This document shows positions 58,058 to 64,000 of a stretch of DNA of 64,000 nt, piece after piece (within the stretch, counting starts at the first letter, position 1; each line of letters begins with the position of its first letter). The stretch spans positions 1-64,000 of the forward strand of contig NADL03000206.1 in the NCBI GenBank assembly GCA_002205965.3, read 5' to 3'. The notes under the pieces are model-generated. The model made no database searches and had not been told where the DNA came from. It worked only from the letters and a program-made list of their open reading frames with translations. The DNA is from Kappaphycus alvarezii (lineage: Eukaryota; Rhodophyta; Florideophyceae; Gigartinales; Solieriaceae). Position numbers and translations under genes: made by a program.

Positions 58058-58065
58058 TATATAAG
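58058..58065 (+). promoter_or_regulatory. TATA box of gypsy copy 2 5' LTR
   Basis: TATATAAG, context AGTCTATATAAGCTGAG, downstream of ORF0 and about 300 bases before the LTR end. Confidence 0.7.
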
Positions 58066-58369
58066 CTGAGTAAACTGCTTCCTCATGGAGAGGTCAAGCA
58101 AGTTGGCAGACAACTTCAAGCCAAGTCCCGAGTAGTAGGAAGTTGAGAGTCAACTTCAGACCCAAGAAAACTTTTTCTTACGCTGTCGCAGAGCGTCGTG
58201 GTAGACCCTGCCCCTTTTATACTTGCTTGTAGCTTCTCAACTCTCTTCTATATACACTCCCTTTTGTTCGTTCAACAATACCACGGCAGCACTTTTGTCG
58301 CTCGCAACACCTCCTTCTCAGGGTAATTGGTTCTGAGGATCTCTCCCCCGCCGATTTACCCCTATCATT

Positions 58370-58383
58370 TGGTACTCTTGTGG
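58370..58383 (+). other. Putative primer-binding site, gypsy copy 2
   Basis: TGGTACTCTTGTGG two bases after the LTR end, one base different from copy 1. Confidence 0.6.
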
Positions 58384-58454
58384 AGGGGGTTGCACCCGAG
58401 GTATTCGAGTTGAGCAGTAGTAAGGAACACTTCGGGGGATTTCTTTTCGTAATC

Positions 58455-60061
58455 ATGGATCTCAACGCTGCTCGTATAACGTTCACAGGGGCAAGACTGA
58501 AGACGTTGAGGAGTTTCTTTACACATATGTCAACGTTGTGATGCGAGAGAAGGGCGATGAAGAGAAGGCCGCAAGTATCTTCGCCTATCTTCATGGTGAC
58601 GCAAAGCACAAATATAAGTCCAAGTTTATCGACGGGTGGTCTCTTAACGGGAATGGGCGTAACTTCGGTGAGGTATGTGAGTGGCTTGTGAAAGAGTATG
58701 CTAAGGAGGTAGAACCAGATGAGATGATTCGTACCGCCATAGAGGCCCGGCTCAACTTCGACGATTTGTTAAGCTCATTGGTGTACTTGTGTGATCTTTA
58801 TGAAAAGGCTGGGTTCAACGCCCAAGCCAAGTACGGAATGCTGCGTAAGGCGGCTATGGGGGATAAGCGGCTCTCCGATTTCCTCCTCATCAAGGGCCCT
58901 CACACTTTTGATGAACTGAAGGGTACCATAGTAGAATTTGTCAAAAATTCGGAGACGTTTCAGTCACTGAGTGAGGTACCGAGGGAAACCCGCACATCGA
59001 TGTCTATCGTACATCCTGAAAAGAATTATCAAAGGCCGGCTACTAGTGCAGCGGCATTAGAATCTGTCAGGAGCGATGTCAAAAACTTGGAAGAAAGGTT
59101 GGAAACCCGATTCGATAATCGACTTGACATGATAACCTCGCAGTTGGAAAGCCTTACTCTTACCATTAAGAAGAACCAGTCTGGGGCCCCTAAGGCCGCA
59201 GAAGTCTGTTCTTACTGTCACAAGCCTGGACACTTTGCAAACAGGTGTCCTGATAATCCACATAGAAACACTCGTTGTGCAAAGTGCGGTCGATATGGGC
59301 ATCATGAAAGTAACTGCTGGTCTAAAGACAACAGAAGAGCAAATTTATCGGAAGCGAGGAGTGAGTCAGGACCAGAGGTGAAAATCTTACAAAATAGAAG
59401 GGATCAAAGGTTGACGGATGCCGGTAACGTATCCATCGCTGAAGAGATTAGTCAAGTCAATGTGACAAAAAGGGATGGGGAAGGGAACATTTTATCGAAG
59501 AAACCTAGGCTAGAGTATGGAATGCTGGAGCATATCCCAGCACCTGTACCTCCTCGAACCAAGAGGTCTGATCAAGTTGTTCCAGGAGTGGGAGTCACTC
59601 CGGCCAAGAAGGCGAAAAAGAGTAAGAAAGTTAAGAGTATCTCTAAGGACGTACTAGAGTATGTGAAGAGGTACAATTTGGTGGCTGAGCTTGCATCGGC
59701 CCCAACTGGGATAACGTTTGGTCAACTTTTGAGGGGCGACGCAGAGGATGCGAGAAAAGAACTCAAAAAAATTATCAGGTCTAATAAGTCCGCTAAGGGT
59801 AAGAAACTGTTTCTTCAATCGGCCTCGACAGCACCAAGACGTCTTAAGCTGGTACCAGTCAAAGTATTGGGTATGAAAACCCAAGCTCTCTTCGATTCGG
59901 GTGCTGTTCCAAACCTCATTTCAGAAACTTTGGTGACAGATCTAGGTCTCGAAATTACTCCAACGACTCGAAAAATAACTGTAGCGGATGGAACCGTCTC
60001 AAAATGCATGGGCACTGTTGACAAGGTTTCCGTGTTCTTTGGGGAATCTAAAGTGATGTAG
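58455..60061 (+). CDS. gag: Gypsy copy 2 gag-protease
   Basis: Conserved ATG at 58455 (MDLNAARITF). A missing G in the G-run near 58490 separates the first ~12 codons from the 507-codon frame ending at 60061. The capsid-like N-half has FGEVCEWLVKEYAKEV. A predicted coiled coil (NLEERLETRFDNRLDMI) precedes two CX2CX4HX4C knuckles (CSYCHKPGHFANRC at about 59212, CAKCGRYGHHESNC at about 59278). A basic PAKKAKKSKKVKS resembles a nuclear-localisation signal. The aspartic protease active site is FDSGAVPNLIS (about 59893). A one-base deletion near 60053 truncates the protease. Otherwise undamaged, so few mutations since insertion. Confidence 0.88.
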
Positions 60062-60635
60062 ACTTTCTTGTCATGCCGGATCTCCCTTTCGATGCAATCA
60101 TTGGCTGCCCTACCATGGAAAGACTAGGGACATGCATTGACTTGGGCAACCAAATGGTTTCAGTTAATATTGACGGCAGAACCGTGAAGATGCCCCTGGA
60201 TTTCGACAAAAGCACGCATCCTGAAGATTTAAAAGAAACGGACAGTGAAGATTTCACTTCTAGCTATGACAGCGAAGATTCGGAACCAACTAACACTTTC
60301 GAAGTGGAAAAGGGTACCCTCGGGGGTTAATGAACATGGCATGGGACGATTATGATTCCGGGTTTGAAACAGATGACGACTGGGATTCTAGGATAAGTTT
60401 GAAACCCGAATGTGTTTCTTTTTGCGATGATATCGAATCAAAGGACAGAATTCGGAGCATGAAAGAAGATTACCTTTGCAAAGAAAATAAGAATACGGCG
60501 AACTCCATATATGAAGATGTGAGCACGACGGAAGAGGTCCTTCAAAATATTGAGGTTGGGATCAAGAAGAAAAAGGGCGCCAAATGGCAGAAATCCAAGG
60601 AAAAGTGCAGCACCTTCCCGCCCCCGCCTCACTGA
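60062..60635 (+). pseudogene. Gypsy copy 2 protease end and gag-pol linker
   Basis: After the one-base deletion the protease resumes in the next frame: FLVMPDLPFDAIIGCPTMERLG (the conserved ILG-like loop), then an acidic segment (DSEDFTSSYDSEDSE) and a TAA at 60328-60330. A second frame starting 60330 (MNMAWDDYDSGFETDDDW) carries the acidic linker into pol and stops at 60635. Copy 1 shows the same frame change at this place, so the protease/pol boundary may involve a real frameshift or reinitiation rather than damage. Confidence 0.7.
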
Positions 60636-61726
60636 AAATATCCGACATGTTAACATCTTCCGAAGTAATTGCATGGAGCGTTTCAGATTTGAGACAAGCA
60701 AGTGTACCGGTTACTCACTCGTTCGAACTTACCGACACTCAACCGATTTACCACAAGCCTAGACGTCAACCGCCAAAATATGACCAATTTATCTCAGAAA
60801 ATGTTACAAGTATGCTGAAAAATGATATTATTCGACCAGTTTCATCCCCATGGTCGTTTCCAGTTGTGGTCGCACCAAAGAAGGGTGGAAAGCTGCGTTT
60901 TTGCGTCGATTACCGACAACTGAACCAGAGAATGATACCCGATCGATTTCCGATTCCGAACATGGAGGAGATCCTCGAGGACCTGAAGGACGGGAGATAT
61001 TTCACCTCAATTGACCTTTACACTGGCTATTGGCAGATTCCATTGGATGAAAAATGTAAGGAAAAAACAACCTTTACCAGCAAAGCCGGTACGTTCAGGT
61101 TCGAAGTGATGCCTTTTGGTCTCATGAATGCACCAGCTACATTCCAAAGAATGATGAACGAGGTTTTGAAAGGACTTCCATTCGCAAGAGTCTATATCGA
61201 TGATGTCGTCATATTCTCAGAAACATTGGATCAGCACATCTCGCACGTCAATACAGTTGTGGAGAGGATATCGGAGTATAGCTTGAAAATTAAGTTGAGC
61301 AAATGCTTCTTTGCGAAAACTTCTATCCAATTACTCGGTCATATCGTCGACCAAGAGGGAATTAGAGTGGATCCAGAGAAAACGAAAAAAATCGTTGGCA
61401 CCAAGGCCCGCTTCAAAGACGGAGGTCCGAAGCTTCTAGGACTGGCCTCATATTACAGAAGATTTATAAAGATTTCGCCAAGACTGCAGCACCGTTACAT
61501 GCCAGCACTACGAAGAAAGGAAAATTTTACTGGAACAAGGAAATGGAAACTGCATTTCAGGAGCTTAAAGATAAGCTATGTGTCCCCCCAGTTCTCATGT
61601 ACCCAGATTTCAAGAGACCATTCGTTGTGGAGACAGATGCCTCAGAACGGTCTTTGGGTGCCGTTTTGTCCCAAAAAGATGAAAACGGAAGACTACACCC
61701 TGTTCAATTCGCAAGCCGAACTCTGA
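60584..61726 (+). CDS. pol: Gypsy copy 2 reverse transcriptase
   Basis: Ty3/gypsy RT in one frame for about 290 codons: FCVDYRQLNQRMIPDRFPIP, SIDLYTGYWQIPLDE, FEVMPFGLMNAPATFQRMMN and the catalytic box VYIDDVVIFSE (YIDD at 61193-61204), then LLGHIVDQEGIRVDPEK (thumb). Near 61400 a frameshift leaves a short out-of-frame stretch before LLGLASYYRRFIK. The frame after 61480 is out of phase, and the protein continues in the ORF from 61543. Synthesises cDNA from the element RNA. Damage: about two indels in the connection region. Confidence 0.88.
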   Translation: MAEIQGKVQHLPAPASLKISDMLTSSEVIAWSVSDLRQASVPVTHSFELTDTQPIYHKPRRQPPKYDQFISENVTSMLKNDIIRPVSSPWSFPVVVAPKKGGKLRFCVDYRQLNQRMIPDRFPIPNMEEILEDLKDGRYFTSIDLYTGYWQIPLDEKCKEKTTFTSKAGTFRFEVMPFGLMNAPATFQRMMNEVLKGLPFARVYIDDVVIFSETLDQHISHVNTVVERISEYSLKIKLSKCFFAKTSIQLLGHIVDQEGIRVDPEKTKKIVGTKARFKDGGPKLLGLASYYRRFIKISPRLQHRYMPALRRKENFTGTRKWKLHFRSLKISYVSPQFSCTQISRDHSLWRQMPQNGLWVPFCPKKMKTEDYTLFNSQAEL

Positions 61727-61986
61727 ATGACGCAGAAAAGAGATACTCAGTCTGCGAGAAAGAAGCGCTAGCTGTCGTCTTCGCGCTGAAAAAGTTTCGC
61801 ATATACCTTTTATCACTCGAGAAATTTGTCTTGATAACTGATCACCAGGCACTTAAAACAGCATTCCAAAAGAAGGATGTACATCACCGCTTGGCCCGAT
61901 GGCTCGACATTTTCGCAGAATATCGGTTTGAAATTGTGTATAGACCCGGACGCAATAATCAGCCTGCGATTACCTATCCCGCTTGA
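61543..61986 (+). CDS. pol: Gypsy copy 2 RNase H region
   Basis: A 147-codon frame continuing RT: ELKDKLCVPPVLMYPDF, VVETDASERSLGAVLSQKDE (first RNase H Asp), YSVCEKEALAVVFALKKFR (Glu), KFVLITDHQALKTAFQ (second Asp) and LARWLDIFAEYRFEIVYRPG. It ends prematurely at 61986 from a one-base shift just after the GRNNQPA region, where other gypsy elements read N-ADALSR. The acidic catalytic residues are all present. Confidence 0.88.
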   Translation: METAFQELKDKLCVPPVLMYPDFKRPFVVETDASERSLGAVLSQKDENGRLHPVQFASRTLNDAEKRYSVCEKEALAVVFALKKFRIYLLSLEKFVLITDHQALKTAFQKKDVHHRLARWLDIFAEYRFEIVYRPGRNNQPAITYPA

Positions 61987-61989
61987 GGG

Positions 61990-62956
61990 ACGCACTGATT
62001 CCAATGAAAAAGCTTCGGAGGACATCGTCGGAGTCGCCGAGTTGCAGTTGCCGAACGATAACGAGTACGAAGCTAATATTCACGGACTGATCAAATTCCT
62101 CGATGGACTAGAAATGAGAAAGGTTGATCTTGAACACCGAAATTGGGTACGCAGGAATCAAAAGGCTTTTACATTGTGGAATGGGAAACTTTTCCGGCAC
62201 ACTAAAGCCGGTCCCCGACTAGTGGCCCCTTTGAAAGAAAGAATGAAGATATTGAGGACTTTCCATGATGAGCTAGGGCATTGGGATCTCGAAACAACCA
62301 AAAATTCGTAACTGAGAGATTCTGGTGGCCCGGTATCCATAAGGACGTCTATAACTTCGTGAAAAGCTGCGACAACTGCCAAAAATTCACTCCAATACGG
62401 AAGTATAAGACAACTCTAAGTTTTCCAGTTTCCGGTCTCTTTGAAACCTTCTCAATTGACTTCGCGGCCCGTTCAAGGAAACTTCTTCCGGAAACAAATA
62501 TCTCCTTATAGGGGTGGAACATCTTACTGGATGGCCAATAGCAGTTGCAATCGAGGAGGCAAATGCTGAGGTGGTACTGAGATTCATCGAAAAAGAAATA
62601 ATTGAACCGTTTGGTCTTCCAAAAAGGATCATCTCGGATAACGCCCTTTGTTTTACTGCAACTTCACTGCTTCGTTTTTGGAAGAGAAAGGGATTCAGCT
62701 GAAGACCGTTCTCGCATACGCTCCTATGTCCAACGGGAAAGCGGAGAGGATGGTTGGAACCATCAAACGAGCAATATCGAAAACTATGTTGGAGAATGAA
62801 ATCCAGTGGGAAGATGCCTTACCAAAAGTGTTATACGGCTACCGTCGAAGAAGAGGAAGAAATGGACGCTCACCATTCGAGCTAATGTACGGAAGGGCTC
62901 CTAGAATGTTAAAGAGACATGGAAACAAATATTATCGATGAAGAGAGTAGGGAAGT
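61990..62956 (+). pseudogene. pol: Gypsy copy 2 integrase, four frameshifts
   Basis: Zinc-binding HHCC: FHDELGHWDLETT in one frame (ending 62311), then ERFWWPGIHKDVYNFVKSCDNCQ in the next. Core: FSIDF (first Asp, about 62450), then WPIAVAIEEANAEV, IISDNALCF (second Asp, about 62638) and YAPMSNGKAERMVGTIK (Glu, D-x35-E when the frame is followed through a one-base loss near 62680). YGYRRRRGRNGRSPFELMYG follows. Each subdomain is intact in sequence but separated by single-base shifts, so the copy is inactive as it stands (or the assembly has homopolymer errors). Confidence 0.85.
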
Positions 62957-62959
62957 TGA

Positions 62960-64000
62960 ATACTGGCCACCGAAGGCTGGAGATCACACCGCGCGCTAAC
63001 ACAGACAAGAAATAAGGATGCAGAACCTGCAGTCAGAACCTTTTCAGTTGGCTGTAAAGTACTTGTAGTACATGGAAAAGCAATGCAGCAGGCTGTGAAG
63101 TGGCCGGCCTTCCAAACCAAGTACTCGAACCCTTGCATCGTCACGGAGGAAAGACACCCGCACTATCAGCTCTGTTCAAGCTCAGGGAAGAGATCAAGGA
63201 GGGCCATCCATGCACGTCGTCTGGTCCCTTACCATCAGAGGCCTGAAGAATTCCTTCTCACACAGGACTATGCGCAACCACGGGGCATACTCATCTTTAA
63301 CTATAGAATGATTCCTATGGGAGGAAAAAGGGCCTGGGAATGGATCATCTCGGTTACGCGGGACTACTACGAACTCCACGTAATCATCCATTTCTACATT
63401 AATATATGCCTATGTTTTCGTACGTTGAACGGACCATTGCTACCTCAAGAAGATTTCCGACTATTAATAAGAGTTCTATTTTCATTCCAAAACGGAAGGT
63501 TCACGGAAGCAGGTCCAGAGTTTGTGGAGGTAATATATCATTACTCTATAGGAAGATATGGAATGGTAGCTGCTGGAGACTTGTCGCAAACGTATCTGAA
63601 TATTATCCGTCCAATTTACGTATTTCTCAAGAACAACCAAGACGTGCGACTGAGAGGTTACGCCTTACCCCCGGATATGGAATACAGGCTGGTCCCGTAT
63701 CCTCTATGGGAACCTTACGTTTCTCCGCCACAAATTGGGAACGTTGGAGGCGGCGAGGATCCTCCTGAAGCAGTGATGATGACCAGAGGAGGACCTTCAG
63801 GAGACAACAACCCGCCCAGAAGAGGTTCCGGTCGTCCCCCGAGAGGACCTCGTGCAGGTCCCAGTACGTCAGGAGCTGGTCGCGGCCATTCATCGGGACC
63901 GTCCACCACAACTTCATCTCTAGCTTTGCTTCACAACCATGCACAGCATACAGTCGGAAGAAGAAGATTATCTTTTTGGCTGCGCAATATCTCCGAGGAT
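62960..64000 (+). CDS. Gypsy copy 2 integrase tail and ORF3 (two-repeat protein), open to the window end
   Basis: An open frame of 347 codons with no stop. The first 116 codons are the integrase tail (VGCKVLVVHGKA, KRSRRAIHARRLVPYHQR). ATG 63308 begins ORF3 (MIPMGGKRAWEWIIS); in copy 1 this ATG overlaps the stop of the tail, so ORF3 may be separate or a Pol extension. Repeat 1 spans residues ~10-130 (ICLCFRTLNGPLLPQEDF, AGPEFVEVIYHYSIGRYGMV, IIRPIYVFL, VPYPLWEPY). A disordered linker follows (RRGSGRPPRGPRAGPSTSG), then repeat 2 starts near 63950 (RRRLSFWLRNISED). Using copy 1 for the end, ORF3 would be about 360 residues. No signal peptide or fusion peptide is evident despite the env-like position. 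Family unknown. Confidence 0.8.
   Translation, partial: MLATEGWRSHRALTQTRNKDAEPAVRTFSVGCKVLVVHGKAMQQAVKWPAFQTKYSNPCIVTEERHPHYQLCSSSGKRSRRAIHARRLVPYHQRPEEFLLTQDYAQPRGILIFNYRMIPMGGKRAWEWIISVTRDYYELHVIIHFYINICLCFRTLNGPLLPQEDFRLLIRVLFSFQNGRFTEAGPEFVEVIYHYSIGRYGMVAAGDLSQTYLNIIRPIYVFLKNNQDVRLRGYALPPDMEYRLVPYPLWEPYVSPPQIGNVGGGEDPPEAVMMTRGGPSGDNNPPRRGSGRPPRGPRAGPSTSGAGRGHSSGPSTTTSSLALLHNHAQHTVGRRRLSFWLRNISED

Larger units (their letters stand above)
57028..58367 (+). mobile_element. 5' LTR of gypsy copy 2 (recognisable part)
   Basis: Homologous to 53190-54479 and ending CCCCTATCA at 58367, two bases before the primer-binding site. Similarity stops at 57028. Upstream sequence matches neither the solo/copy 1 5' LTR start nor the first 150 bases of the 53-kb LTR, so the 5' end is truncated or belongs to another LTR variant. 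Contains TATTTAAA at 57232, ORF0 (57346-57929) and TATATAAG at 58058. Confidence 0.85.

Noticed and set aside
63308-64000. ORF3 as a retroviral-type envelope
   Set aside because: No signal peptide, fusion peptide or transmembrane anchor is apparent; the two-repeat plus G/R/P-linker layout does not fit an envelope glycoprotein.

Overview
This is a eukaryotic, repeat-dominated window. I see no rRNA, tRNA, operon, CRISPR or prokaryotic feature. Almost every stretch that can be recognised as coding is a transposable element: at least three Ty1/copia families plus one older copia relic, one Ty3/gypsy family in two copies plus a solo LTR, pieces of elements with a zinc-finger plus nuclease-like C-terminal domain, and two DNA-transposon-like relics. 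The lineage (fungus, oomycete or other protist) cannot be fixed from the sequence. No intact host gene is certain; the best candidate is an unidentified coding-like segment at 17.95-18.9 kb on the minus strand.

Layout. 1-17.3 kb is a copia cluster. A head-to-head unit (a reverse-transcriptase piece pointing left, gag-protease-integrase pointing right) occurs twice as a nearly identical inverted repeat of about 2.65 kb (1-2655 and 12137-14783). The left arm is fused at about 2656 to a second, much better preserved copia family that runs to 6965. The right arm continues as the full degenerate element down to about 10.3 kb on the minus strand. A transposase-like relic lies between them (8.4-9.9 kb). 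A third copia copy (14.48-17.34 kb, plus) is split by a textbook solo LTR (15152-16511, 5-bp target duplication GGATG).

Roughly 18.9-45.9 kb is an A+T-rich desert with no convincing gene. It holds a DNA-transposon N-terminal relic near 20 kb, a decayed copia pol at 38.8-40.0 kb on the minus strand that is visible only by following frames through stops, and otherwise nothing I can name.

46-64 kb holds the Ty3/gypsy family. Copy 1 spans 46324-54479 with mismatched LTRs. Copy 2 starts at about 57.03 kb and runs off the right edge. They are separated by G+C-rich, minus-strand relics of zinc-finger/nuclease-domain elements. The family has gag with two CCHC knuckles, aspartic protease, RT, RNase H and integrase, plus two uncommon additions: (i) an acidic protein of about 195 residues encoded inside the LTR upstream of the genomic TATA box (ORF0), conserved mainly through synonymous change between LTR copies; (ii) a post-integrase reading frame of about 360 residues made of two homologous repeats joined by a G/R/P-rich linker (ORF3), still fully open in copy 2. 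That two-accessory-gene architecture is the most promising undescribed system here.
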